Source: Gaiellaceae bacterium (GTDB lineage Bacteria > Actinomycetota > Thermoleophilia > Gaiellales > Gaiellaceae). From it: a DNA stretch of 64,000 nt. The position numbers were made by a program, and so were the translations under genes. Below, piece by piece: positions 1 to 8,128 of the stretch (its first letter is position 1; the number at the start of each line of letters is the position of its first letter). The stretch covers positions 1-64,000 of the forward strand of contig JAUJMY010000003.1 in assembly GCA_030446625.1 (NCBI GenBank), read 5' to 3'. The notes under the pieces were generated by a model. The model was not told the origin of the DNA, searched no databases, and saw only the letters and a list, made by a program, of their open reading frames with translations.

Positions 1-144
1 GCCGGCCACGTCGCGGGATCCCACGGCACGACCCCGCTGCTCACGCTCGGTCTGGGCGACGCGCCGACCGCGGCGACCACCCCCGTCGCGCAGTTCCGCG
101 GCGATAAGGACCCGCCGATGTACCCCACCTATTCGGCGGGGTAA
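1..144 (+). CDS. C-terminal end of an unidentified protein
   Basis: The reading frame is open from the window edge and ends at TAA 142-144, giving 47 residues that finish with PTYSAG. The composition is typical of coding sequence in this genome. Too little remains to assign a family, and I do not recognise it. A GC-rich hairpin at 211-227 lies downstream on the same strand and could end its transcript. Confidence 0.55.
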   Translation, partial: AGHVAGSHGTTPLLTLGLGDAPTAATTPVAQFRGDKDPPMYPTYSAG

Positions 145-210
145 CCCGGGGTCCCCCCCCCGGCCCCCTCCTTCTTCGTCGTGCAGGGTTGAACTCGCTG
201 TTGGCCTCCG

Positions 211-227
211 GCCGGGCGAAGCCCGGC
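211..227. repeat. REP-like palindrome, copy 1
   Basis: A perfect 7-bp inverted repeat GCCGGGC/GCCCGGC around a GAA loop, followed by TCCGGCC. Near-identical hairpins occur at 18749-18765 (inside lipB) and 48921-48937. The gap 145-424 otherwise holds only a 9-C run at 153-161 and GC-rich sequence; no gene is apparent there. Confidence 0.5.
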
Positions 228-424
228 TCCGGCCGCGTTACCGCTGTGCACCCGTGGTCTGTCTCCAGCGGCGACGCCGCCGCGGCGGGGGCCGCGCGTC
301 GGCGACCGACATTCGTTGCCGTCTCGGGGCGTGTCGCGACGGCCGGAAGCGTCGGCTTCCGTCCGTCCGAGAGCAGTCGAAGAGCGTTCAAGCGCGGCTA
401 CTCTCGTGCCAATTCGCGCCTGAA

Positions 425-1846
425 ATGAAGAACCTCGTCCTCGTCTCACTCATCGCTGCGGTCGGTGTCGCGGCGTCGTCGCCTCCGGCGAGCGCTGCGC
501 CGTGCGGCCTCCCGGACGTCTCGCCACTGCACGTCGAGTTCGGCGACGGCTCGGTCCCGTTCCGCAACACCGTCTTCCGCCGCCCCGGCGTCATCGTCTC
601 GACGAACGGCAACGTCGGAGCCGAGTTCCTCCGGCAGGGCGGCGCGCAGACGACGTACTGGTGGATGAAGCTCGAGAACCTCGTCGGCTTCCCGGACGCG
701 CCGCTCGACCCCGCGACGATCGAGGCCGCCGCGGACCGGCTCTACGAGCACGCCGTCGCCTCGACCCTCTGCGCAACGCCCTACATCGCGCTGAACGAGC
801 TCTGGAAGCCGACAGCACAGGCGCCGCTGACGCCGACGAACACGCAGTACCGCGCGAACGTGCTCGCCCTGCTGCAGCGGCTCTCGGCGCGCGGCGCACG
901 CCCGTTCCTGCTCGTCCCGTCCGATCCGAACACGATCGGCGAGTCGCTCATCTGGTGGCAGCAGGTCGCGCAGGTCTCGGACATCGTGCGCGAGGTCTAC
1001 TTCCCGGCGCCGCGGATCGACGCGCAGGGACCGCTCGTCGGGAGCCGCACCCTGCGGATGCGGATGCGGCAGGCCGTCCGGAGCGTGACGGGGATCGGCG
1101 TCCCGGCCGAGCGCGTCGGGCTCATGCTCGGCTTCCAGTCGGGCGGCATGTACGGCCGCGCCGGCCTCCAGCCGCTGCCGTCGTGGCTCCGCTTCGTGAA
1201 GCTGAACGCGCTCGCTGCGCGCCACGTGGCCGCCGAGCTCGGCGTCGGCACCGTCTGGTCGTGGGGCTGGGGGACGTTCAACACGACCGGCGCCGACCCG
1301 GACAAGCCGACCGCGGCGTGCGTCTATCTCTGGACGCGCGACAGCGGCCTCTGCGACGCGCCCACGGCCGCCGGTCTCACATTCAACACGTCTCTGAGCG
1401 AGGGGCAGATCCTGCTCCCGGACGACGTCCACTGCGCGACCGCGGTCGGCCGGATCTCGAACGACGCGCTCGCGGAGACGACGGCGCTGACGAAGGAGCG
1501 GGAGCTCGCGGCGTCCGCACTGTTCGCGCGCCTCGTGCAGCGGACGCGCGCGCGCTTCACCGCCGAGGCGGTGCTCCGCGCCGAAGAGCTGGTCGTGCAG
1601 CGGCGATTCCGCGGCGATCGCGAGCTCTTGCTCGCCGCGCTCCACCGCCGCGGCGCCACGCTCGCCGCCGCCCGCGACGTCCTCGCGGACGAGCTGCGGC
1701 GGCAGCGGATCCCGAAGCTGTGGTCGTGGACGACGGCGAGGCAGACGCGGGTGCTCGAGCGCACGACGTGCCGGCGGGACGAGCTGCCGACGCCCGGCGA
1801 GGTGCGGCTCGCCGACTTCCTCCCCTTCCTGAAGCTCCCGGCGTAG
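425..1846 (+). CDS. secreted protein of unknown function, possible TIM-barrel fold
   Basis: 473 residues from ATG 425. The protein opens with a clear Sec signal peptide (KN, then a hydrophobic run LVLVSLIAAVGVAA, then an ASA-type cleavage site near residue 25). I chose ATG 425 because upstream in-frame codons would bury this signal. The middle has ALNELW near residue 122 and VWSWGWGTFN near 280; the first resembles the Asn-Glu acid/base motif of clan-A glycoside hydrolases, the second an aromatic barrel strand. The C-terminal third is helical and Arg-rich. Hydrolase function is only an inference. It is exported, and secreted hydrolases dominate the next 13 kb. Confidence 0.75.
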   Translation: MKNLVLVSLIAAVGVAASSPPASAAPCGLPDVSPLHVEFGDGSVPFRNTVFRRPGVIVSTNGNVGAEFLRQGGAQTTYWWMKLENLVGFPDAPLDPATIEAAADRLYEHAVASTLCATPYIALNELWKPTAQAPLTPTNTQYRANVLALLQRLSARGARPFLLVPSDPNTIGESLIWWQQVAQVSDIVREVYFPAPRIDAQGPLVGSRTLRMRMRQAVRSVTGIGVPAERVGLMLGFQSGGMYGRAGLQPLPSWLRFVKLNALAARHVAAELGVGTVWSWGWGTFNTTGADPDKPTAACVYLWTRDSGLCDAPTAAGLTFNTSLSEGQILLPDDVHCATAVGRISNDALAETTALTKERELAASALFARLVQRTRARFTAEAVLRAEELVVQRRFRGDRELLLAALHRRGATLAAARDVLADELRRQRIPKLWSWTTARQTRVLERTTCRRDELPTPGEVRLADFLPFLKLPA

Positions 1847-1852
1847 CGGCGC

Positions 1853-2887
1853 CTAGCCCCCTGGCCGCAGGCGCTCGAGCGCCCGTAGCAGCGCGTCCGG
1901 CTCCAGCCGGTGCGCGGTGTTCCCGCCCCTCCCGGTCATGGTCTCCGCGGCGAGCAGCGCGTTCAGGATCGCCTCCTCCGTCGCCTCGACGACGGCGTCG
2001 AAGAGCGCCGTGATCCGCGCGCGCGGGAACATCCTGAGCGCGACCTCGTCCTCTGTGTCGAGCCCGCGGTTGCCGGTCGCGAACGCGAGGAACAGGTCGC
2101 CGCTCGAGTCCTCGCCGACGCCGCCGACGCGTGCCACGCCAAGCGCGACGCGCTGCGCGAGGCGGTCGCACTGCCCGGGAAGGAGCGGCGCGTCCGTCGC
2201 GACGACGCCGATGATCGATCCGGAGCCGGGAGGACTTAGCTCTGAGCCGCTGAGTCCGCTTCGGGGCAGCGGGATCTCGCCGCCGATCGCCTCGCCCACG
2301 GGGAGCCCGTCGACGCGGAAGCGCGACCGCCGCCCGTGGTTCGCCTGCACCAGCACGCCGACGACGTAGTCGCCGACGACGCGCGACGCCGTGCCGATCC
2401 CGCCCTTGAAGCCGTGGCAGATCATCCCCGTGCCGCCGCCGACGTTGCCTTCGGCCACCGGTCCCGGCGCCGCCGCGTCGAGCGCCGCGTGGGCGTGCTC
2501 CGCCCGGACGTGCATCCCGCGCGCGTCGTTCAGGAAGCCGTCCCATGTCTCGGCCACGGCCGGCAGCGTCCAGGGGCCGGCGACGCGCGAGGCGAGGGCG
2601 TCGCGGACGACGCCGACGCTGAACGTGTTGGTGAGCCCGACCGGCGTCGTGAGCAGCCCCGACTCGCGGATCCAGTGCGTCCCCGTCAGCTCGCCGTTCC
2701 CGTTCAGCCGGTGGAAGCCCGCGAAGACGGGCTCCTCGGCGGGAACGACGACGGTCACCCCCGTGCGGACGGTGCCGCCGTCGATCAGCGTGGTGTGGCC
2801 GACGCGGACGCCGGCGATGTCGGTGATCGCGTTGTGCGCTCCGGGCGCGCCGTCGCCGACGGGGACTCCGAGCTCCCGCGCTCTCAC
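1853..2887 (-). CDS. P1/DmpA family (S58) aminopeptidase
   Basis: 344 residues, start GTG 2887. It matches the DmpA/P1 family of self-cleaving N-terminal-nucleophile peptidases: the N-terminal [13 protein letters not shown] block, [19 protein letters not shown] near residue 155, and a [13 protein letters not shown] block near 225, where the family is cut before its catalytic Ser. Known members release N-terminal residues or cleave beta-amino bonds; the substrate cannot be read here. There is no signal peptide, so it is probably cytoplasmic. It diverges from fumC with 36 bp between; TAGGCT (2894-2899, minus strand) lies 6 nt before the start, consistent with a leaderless transcript. Confidence 0.85.
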   Translation of the reverse strand: MRARELGVPVGDGAPGAHNAITDIAGVRVGHTTLIDGGTVRTGVTVVVPAEEPVFAGFHRLNGNGELTGTHWIRESGLLTTPVGLTNTFSVGVVRDALASRVAGPWTLPAVAETWDGFLNDARGMHVRAEHAHAALDAAAPGPVAEGNVGGGTGMICHGFKGGIGTASRVVGDYVVGVLVQANHGRRSRFRVDGLPVGEAIGGEIPLPRSGLSGSELSPPGSGSIIGVVATDAPLLPGQCDRLAQRVALGVARVGGVGEDSSGDLFLAFATGNRGLDTEDEVALRMFPRARITALFDAVVEATEEAILNALLAAETMTGRGGNTAHRLEPDALLRALERLRPGG

Positions 2888-2893
2888 CGGGCA

Positions 2894-2916
2894 AGCCTAA
2901 AAGGCACGGGTAACAT
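2894..2916. promoter_or_regulatory. divergent leaderless promoters for the DmpA-like gene and fumC
   Basis: The minus strand reads TAGGCT (2899-2894) 6 nt before GTG 2887. The plus strand reads TAACAT (2911-2916) 7 nt before GTG 2924. Both fit TANNNT -10 boxes, and neither gene has a Shine-Dalgarno sequence. Confidence 0.45.
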
Positions 2917-2923
2917 CGGCCGC

Positions 2924-4252
2924 GTGAGCGAGACCGAGACGGCGCGGGAGCTGTGGGGCGCCGAGACGCGGAAGGCGGTCGCCAACTTCCCCGTCTCCGG
3001 CGAGCCGATCCCGCTCCCGGTCGCGCGCTGGCTGGGACGCATCAAGGCGGCGGCCGCACGCACGAACGCGGAGCTCGGCCTGCTCGACGCCGACAAGGCG
3101 GAGCGCATCGCGGCCGCGGCGGATCGCGTCGCCGCCGGCGAGCACGACGACCAGTTCCCGATCGACGTCTTCCAGACCGGCTCGGGGACGTCGTCGAACA
3201 TGAACGCGAACGAGGTCATCGCCGCGCTGGCCGGCGACGACGTGCACGCGAACGACGACGTGAACATGGGCCAGTCCTCCAACGACGTCTTCCCGTCCGC
3301 TGTCCACCTGGCCGCCGTGGACGAGATCGTGAACGACCTGATGCCGGCGCTCCAGCGCCTCGCCGACTCCTTGCAGGCGAAGGCCGGCGAGTTCGACGAC
3401 GTCGTGAAGTCGGGGCGGACGCACCTGATGGATGCCGTACCGGTGACGCTCGGGCAGGAGTTCGGCGGGTACGCCGCGCAGGTGCGGCAGGGGTTCGACC
3501 GCGTCGGCGCAACCCTCGACCGGCTCGCGCAGATCCCGCTCGGCGGCACCGCGACCGGAACGGGACTGAACACGCACCCGGAGTTCGCCGCTCGCGTGCG
3601 CGCGCGGCTGACGGAAGAGACCGGCCTCGGCGTGAACGCTCCCGCGGATACGTTCGAAGCGCAGTCCGCGCGCGACGGGCTCGTCGAGGCGTCGGGCGCC
3701 CTGAAGACGGTCGCCGTCTCGCTGACCAAGATCGCGAACGACCTCCGCCTGATGGGGTCCGGGCCGCGCGCCGGCCTCGCCGAGATCTACCTGCCGGAGC
3801 TCCAGAAGGGCAGCTCGATCATGCCGGGCAAGGTCAATCCCGTGATCCCCGAGGTCGTGACGCAGGTCGCCGCGCAGGTGATCGGGAACGACCAGGCGAT
3901 CGCCGTCGGCGGCATGCAGGGGCACTTCGAGCTCAACGTCTTCGTACCGCTGATGGCGCGGAACCTGCTCCAGTCGACCGCCGTGCTCGCGAGCGCCTCG
4001 CGCTTGCTCGCCGAGAAGTGCGTCGACGGGATCGAGGCGAACCGCGAGAACTGCGAGCGCTACGCCGAGCTCACGCTCTCGGCCGCGACGGCGCTCAACC
4101 CGTACATCGGGTACGACAAGGCGAGCGAGATCGTGCGCGACGCAGCCGCGAGCGGCCGCTCGCTGCGCGACGTCGCGCGCGACGCGGGTGTCGACGAGGA
4201 GACGCTCGATCGCGCGCTCGACTACCGCGCCATGGCGAAGCCGCATCGGTAG
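2924..4252 (+). CDS. fumC: fumarate hydratase, class II
   Basis: 442 residues, the usual class II length. It hydrates fumarate to L-malate in the TCA cycle as a cytosolic homotetramer without iron-sulfur cluster. Family landmarks are present in order: [15 protein letters not shown] (about residue 85), [10 protein letters not shown] (about 115), [18 protein letters not shown] (about 165) and the mobile catalytic loop [11 protein letters not shown] (Ser297-Ser298). Start GTG 2924 gives [11 protein letters not shown], the normal N terminus, and follows a TAACAT box. It is a single-gene unit with a hairpin just after the stop. Confidence 0.97.
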   Translation: MSETETARELWGAETRKAVANFPVSGEPIPLPVARWLGRIKAAAARTNAELGLLDADKAERIAAAADRVAAGEHDDQFPIDVFQTGSGTSSNMNANEVIAALAGDDVHANDDVNMGQSSNDVFPSAVHLAAVDEIVNDLMPALQRLADSLQAKAGEFDDVVKSGRTHLMDAVPVTLGQEFGGYAAQVRQGFDRVGATLDRLAQIPLGGTATGTGLNTHPEFAARVRARLTEETGLGVNAPADTFEAQSARDGLVEASGALKTVAVSLTKIANDLRLMGSGPRAGLAEIYLPELQKGSSIMPGKVNPVIPEVVTQVAAQVIGNDQAIAVGGMQGHFELNVFVPLMARNLLQSTAVLASASRLLAEKCVDGIEANRENCERYAELTLSAATALNPYIGYDKASEIVRDAAASGRSLRDVARDAGVDEETLDRALDYRAMAKPHR

Positions 4253-4253
4253 A

Positions 4254-4282
4254 CGGAGGGGCGGTGCCGCAGGGCCCTCCGT
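4254..4282 (+). terminator. hairpin after fumC
   Basis: ACGGAGGG (4254-4261) pairs with CCCTCCGT (4275-4282); the arm begins at the last base of the fumC stop codon region. No strong U-tract follows. The interval 4283-4623 has no gene but is AT-richer than its surroundings and contains two perfect palindromes (see separate entries). Confidence 0.5.
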
Positions 4283-4436
4283 CCGCTTCGCGAGCCTTAC
4301 TCGATTCCGGCGCTAGCAACCACCGCCGCCGGCGTCCCCTGGAAGGTCGCGAATTCGCGTACCTAATGCACGTCCCGAATGGCGTGTCAAGTGGCCGCTC
4401 TGCGTGCAGTAAAGAATGGGCGCTCTTTTGCCCGCC

Positions 4437-4452
4437 GATTGACGCGTCAATC
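4437..4452. promoter_or_regulatory. perfect 16-bp palindrome, candidate operator
   Basis: GATTGACGCGTCAATC is a perfect inverted repeat in the AT-rich leader of the subtilase array. It is unlike the GC-rich terminator stems and looks like a dimeric regulator site. Its position, about 170 bp before the first protease start, suits a repressor or activator of that gene. Confidence 0.4.
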
Positions 4453-4537
4453 AACGGTCGTGAAGCGCGGTGTGCGGTCGGACGACACGCGGCGCCGCCT
4501 AACACATCCGTTTTCAGCAGCTTCAGCCAGCGTTTTG

Positions 4538-4551
4538 AGCAAATATTTGCT
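4538..4551. promoter_or_regulatory. perfect 14-bp AT-rich palindrome upstream of subtilase 1
   Basis: AGCAAATATTTGCT is a perfect palindrome 72 bp before the protease start. It overlaps a loosely TTG-containing stretch followed by TAGGGT at 4571-4576 (a TANNNT match), so it may be part of a promoter or a regulator site. Confidence 0.35.
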
Positions 4552-4623
4552 TGTCCATCACGCGCGGGCGTAGGGTCAGACGGCGCTCGGGGTCGAGCGC
4601 TGTCCATTCAAGAGGGGAGAGGG

Positions 4624-6225
4624 ATGAGGAAGTTCTTCTCGACAGCGCTTGCGCTGTCGGCGTTCCTCGTGGTCGCCGCGAACGGCGCCGCGAAAGCACA
4701 ACTAGCGCCGACGCGCGCTACGCAGTCGTCTTCAGCAACCCGAACGGGCTGCCCGCGAACGTCGACCAGATCGTCGCGAAGGCGGGCGGCACGATCACGA
4801 CGCGCATCGAGCAGATCGGCACCATCGGCGTCACCTCGGCGAACCCGAACTTCATCGCCGAGATCGAGGCGAATCCAGCCGTCAAGGCGGCGGATCCGGA
4901 CGTCCCGATGAATCTGATTCGGAAGGCGAGGACGTCCAGCCGTTCGATGCGGAGAACAACGGCGCACCGGCCCCGCCGAGCCCGCCGGTCCGGACCCGCA
5001 GCCCATGCCGGACAACCTCGGCCGCGAGCAGTGGGACAAGATGCGGATGAACGCGACGCTGACGGGGTCGTATGCCGTCCAGCAGGGCAAGAAGCAGGTC
5101 GTCGCCGCCGTGCTCGACACCGGGGCCGAGGTCCTGCCGACGCCTCACGTCGACATCGCGCCGAACCTCGACTTCGCCCGCAGCCGCTCGTTCGTGGACT
5201 CCTCCACGGGCAGGGCTCTCTCGGTCGCCGATCCGAACCCCGCGAGCTGGGACGACCGGAACGGACACGGGTCGTGGTGCCTGAGCGCCGTGGGCGCTCC
5301 GATCAATGTCCTCGGGATCTCCGGCGTCGCACCGAACGTCACGCTCGTCGCGCTCAAGGTGCTCGGCGACACGGGCCGCGGCAGCTTCCTCGGCGTCGCG
5401 AACGCGCTCGTCTACTCGGGCTTGAACAAGTTCGACGTCGCGTCGATGAGCCTCGGCGGGTACCTGAACCACAGCGACTTCAACGCGTTCTTCGTGATCC
5501 TCAACCGCGCGACGCAGTTCGCCCGCGAGAACGGGGTGCTTCCCGTCGCCGCGCTTGCCAACAACAACTTCGACCTCTCCGACGGCCAGTTCTTCCGCGA
5601 CTTCTTCGAGGCCCCGGGTGAGATCGCCGGCACGGTCGGTGTCTCGGCGACGGGCTACTTCAACCAGAAGGCGTTCTACTCGAACTACGGCGTCGGCATG
5701 ACGGATGTCTCGGCGCCGGGTGGCTCGACGCGGAACAACTCCGGCGTTCCCGGCAGCGGGCTCGTCGGTGACACAGGCCCCGCACCGTACCGCGGCATCG
5801 GTCGCCTGCTCGGCGCGTACACGCAGGAGGGGCTGGGCGGGCGGTTCCCGCCGCTCAACGAGGAGGAGTGCGACGAGGCGACGGGCAACTGCTACTACTA
5901 CGCGTGGCTGCAGGGAACGTCCATGGCGACGCCGCATGTCGCCGGAGTCGCGGCGCTGATCATCTCGCAGTACGGCGACTTCGAGAGCGGCGGCAATCCG
6001 AACAAGATCCACCTGGCGCCGACGCAGGTCGAGTCGATCCTCCAGATCACGGCGAACAACCAGCCGTGCCCGGAGGACGGCACCTTCACAGGCGGGCCCG
6101 GCTTCACGAGTGCGGACACCGACTGCGAGGGCAACACCGGCTACAACAGCTTCTTCGGCAAGGGCATTGTCGATGCCGTCAAGGCCGTGACGTTCAACCC
6201 GCAGCAGTCAGGCGGAAACGGCTAG
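4624..6225 (+). pseudogene. subtilisin-like protease 1, disrupted by frameshifts
   Basis: Closest relative of the intact protease at 6289-7866 in the same window. The signal peptide (ATG 4624, after the RBS GGGGAGAGGG) is in one frame. The pro-region ADARYAVVFSNPNG.. (from about 4715) is in a second, an EGEDVQPFDAENNG segment (4922-4970) in the third, and AEPAGPDPQPMPDN onward (from about 4975) returns to the first. The catalytic domain is then uninterrupted to TAG 6225, with DTGAEV, NGHGSW and GTSMATPHVAG holding the Asp, His and Ser. Three indels within 300 bp followed by 1.2 kb of clean sequence may be consensus error or recent loss. A start inside the catalytic part (for example ATG 5005) would lack signal and propeptide. 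Confidence 0.8.
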
Positions 6226-6236
6226 CTAGTCAGAAC

Positions 6237-6275
6237 AACAGGGGCCGCCCACACGCGGGCGGCCCCTGTTCTTTC
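6237..6275 (+). terminator. rho-independent terminator between subtilases 1 and 2
   Basis: A 14-bp perfect stem, AACAGGGGCCGCCC/GGGCGGCCCCTGTT, with an ACACGC loop, followed by CTTTC. Subtilase 2 begins only 14 bp later with RBS GGGAGAG, so it is reached by read-through unless it has a promoter within the array. Confidence 0.8.
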
Positions 6276-6288
6276 AAGGGAGAGCCAA

Positions 6289-7866
6289 ATGAGAAAGTTC
6301 TTGTTGCCGGCGCTCGCGCTGTTCGCGTTCTTCGCGTTCGCCGGTAGCGCCGCAGCGCGGACGGATGTCGCGTCTGTCGGCGCGAAGCGCTACGTCGTGG
6401 TCTTCAACCAGCCGAACGCGATCACCGCGGCGGCCGTCAAGGACGTCGAGGCGGCGGGCGGAACGGTCATCGCCCGACTCAACGACATCGGAGCTGCGCT
6501 CGCGACCTCCGCGAACCCGAGCTTCATCGCCGAGGCCGAGGGCCAGTCCTCGATCCACGCCGTGAGCGAGGACGTCGTCCTCCAGATGATTCCCGAGGAG
6601 AACGACGTCCTGATGACCGAGCAGCAGACCGATCCGGGCGCCGGCCCTGTCGAGCCCGCAGGACCGGACCCGCAGCCGATGCCCGACAACCTCGGCCGCG
6701 AGCAGTGGGACAAAATGCGGATGAATGCGACGCTGACGGGCTCATACGCTGTCCAGCAAGGCAAGAAGCAGGTCGTCGTCGCGGTTCTCGACACCGGAGC
6801 CGAGGTCCTGCCGACGCCTCACGTCGACATCGCGCCGAATCTCGACTTCGCCCGCAGCCGCTCGTTCGTCACCTCCGCCGGGGCCGCGCTCCCGGATCCG
6901 AACGGTGATCCGAATCCCGCTGCGTGGGACGACAGGAACGGCCACGGCTCCTGGTGCCTCAGCGCCGTCGGCGCGCCGATCAACGTCCTCGGCATCTCCG
7001 GCGTGGCGCCGAACGTCACGCTCGTCGCGCTTAAGGTGCTCGGCGACAAGGGCGGCGGCAGCTTCTTCGCCGTCGCGAACGCGCTCGTCTACGCCGGCAA
7101 CAACAAGTTCGACGTCGCGTCGATGAGCTTCGGCGGGCTGCTCCGCCACGCCAATCACGTGCAGGCGCTGGTGACGATCCTGAACCGCGCGATCCAGTAC
7201 GCCCGGCAGAACGGCGTCTTCCCGGTCGCGTCGGCGGGCAACAACGGCCAGAACCTCGACGACGGCGAGTTCTTCCGGGACTTCGTCCGCTATCCCGTGG
7301 AGGCGCCGGGTGTTGCGGCTGTCTCCGCGACGGGGTACTTCAACCAGAAGGCGTTCTACTCGAACTACAGCATGAGCAAGGTCGAGTTCGCGGCTCCGGG
7401 CGGCTCGACGCGGAACTCGACGGGCGTCCCCGGCAGCGGGTTGATCGGCGGCCAGCAGCTTGCGCCGTACCGCGGCCTCGGACGCGTCCTCGGCGCGTTT
7501 TCGGCCGAGGGCATCGGCCGGATCCAAACGGTAGATCGCGAGGAGGAGTGCGAGGATGCGGGCGGCAACTGCTCGTACTACGCATGGATCCAGGGCACCT
7601 CGATGGCGGCCCCGAACGCTGCGGGGGTCGCAGCGCTCGTGATCTCGACCTACGGGCGGCCGCAGAACGACGACCCGTGGTACCTGTCGCCGACGTCGGT
7701 CGAGTCGGTCATGCAACAGACGGCCAACAACCAGCCGTGCCCGGACTTCTTCAGCGCCGGGCCCGGCTTCCAACAGCAGGACTGCGACGGCAACGCGGGT
7801 CACAACAGCTTCTTCGGGAAGGGGATCGTCGACGCGCTCAAGGCGTCGACCGACCACGGAAGCTGA
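6289..7866 (+). CDS. secreted subtilisin-like serine protease 2 (S8)
   Basis: 525 residues. Signal peptide 1-23 (RKFLLPALALFAFFAFAGSAAA), then an I9-like propeptide (about 33-105) and a Pro-rich linker. The S8 domain has Asp168 (VLDTGAEV), His219 (NGHGSW) and Ser438 (GTSMAAPNAAGV). It should be exported, self-processed and degrade extracellular protein. The GTSMAAPNAAG block has Asn where His is usual after the Pro. It lacks the PA insert seen in the next two proteases. It is a tandem paralogue of the disrupted gene just upstream, sharing long identical stretches such as NLGREQWDKMRMNATLTGSY. Confidence 0.93.
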   Translation: MRKFLLPALALFAFFAFAGSAAARTDVASVGAKRYVVVFNQPNAITAAAVKDVEAAGGTVIARLNDIGAALATSANPSFIAEAEGQSSIHAVSEDVVLQMIPEENDVLMTEQQTDPGAGPVEPAGPDPQPMPDNLGREQWDKMRMNATLTGSYAVQQGKKQVVVAVLDTGAEVLPTPHVDIAPNLDFARSRSFVTSAGAALPDPNGDPNPAAWDDRNGHGSWCLSAVGAPINVLGISGVAPNVTLVALKVLGDKGGGSFFAVANALVYAGNNKFDVASMSFGGLLRHANHVQALVTILNRAIQYARQNGVFPVASAGNNGQNLDDGEFFRDFVRYPVEAPGVAAVSATGYFNQKAFYSNYSMSKVEFAAPGGSTRNSTGVPGSGLIGGQQLAPYRGLGRVLGAFSAEGIGRIQTVDREEECEDAGGNCSYYAWIQGTSMAAPNAAGVAALVISTYGRPQNDDPWYLSPTSVESVMQQTANNQPCPDFFSAGPGFQQQDCDGNAGHNSFFGKGIVDALKASTDHGS

Positions 7867-7890
7867 GTTCCGCCACGACGAACACGCCGA

Positions 7891-7925
7891 GACGGGGCCG
7901 CGAGGGCGGCCCCGTCTCTCGTTTT
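7891..7925 (+). terminator. terminator after subtilase 2
   Basis: GACGGGGCCG (7891-7900) pairs with CGGCCCCGTC (7907-7916) and is followed by TCTCGTTTT, a good rho-independent arrangement. Confidence 0.8.
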
Positions 7926-8014
7926 GGCGCGAGGGGGAACGCGGTACACCGACGTAAGCCGCAGCAACAGCAGGATTCACGCGATTTTTTCGTCGAGAAT
8001 CTGCCGCGGCCTGC

Positions 8015-8043
8015 TTGACACTTTCCTCGATATAGGGCACTCT
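8015..8043 (+). promoter_or_regulatory. promoter-like module shared by subtilases 3 and 4 (copy 1)
   Basis: TTGACACTT begins at 8015, and GATATAGGGCACTCT ends at 8043. The same module (TTGACACTT, GATGTAGGACACTCT, same overall spacing) occurs at 10800-10828 before the next protease. Conservation between otherwise unrelated leaders implies a functional promoter or operator. TTGACA is a clear -35; TAGGGC is a short-spaced, imperfect -10. Confidence 0.55.
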
Positions 8044-8128
8044 TTCCGCGCTTCACCGAAGTTGAGGAAGGGGTCCACGCAGCGGCCGGGCTCGCCGACT
8101 GCTGCGTAACAGCAACGAGGGGAGAGTG

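Noticed and set aside
153-161. Nine-C homopolymer after the first gene
   Set aside because: A phase-variation tract was considered, but it lies outside any gene and could be a sequencing artefact.
1557-2894. Long Arg-rich frames antisense to many genes
   Set aside because: At 70% GC such frames are expected; they lack family motifs and their composition (Arg/Ala/Pro) is that of shadow frames.
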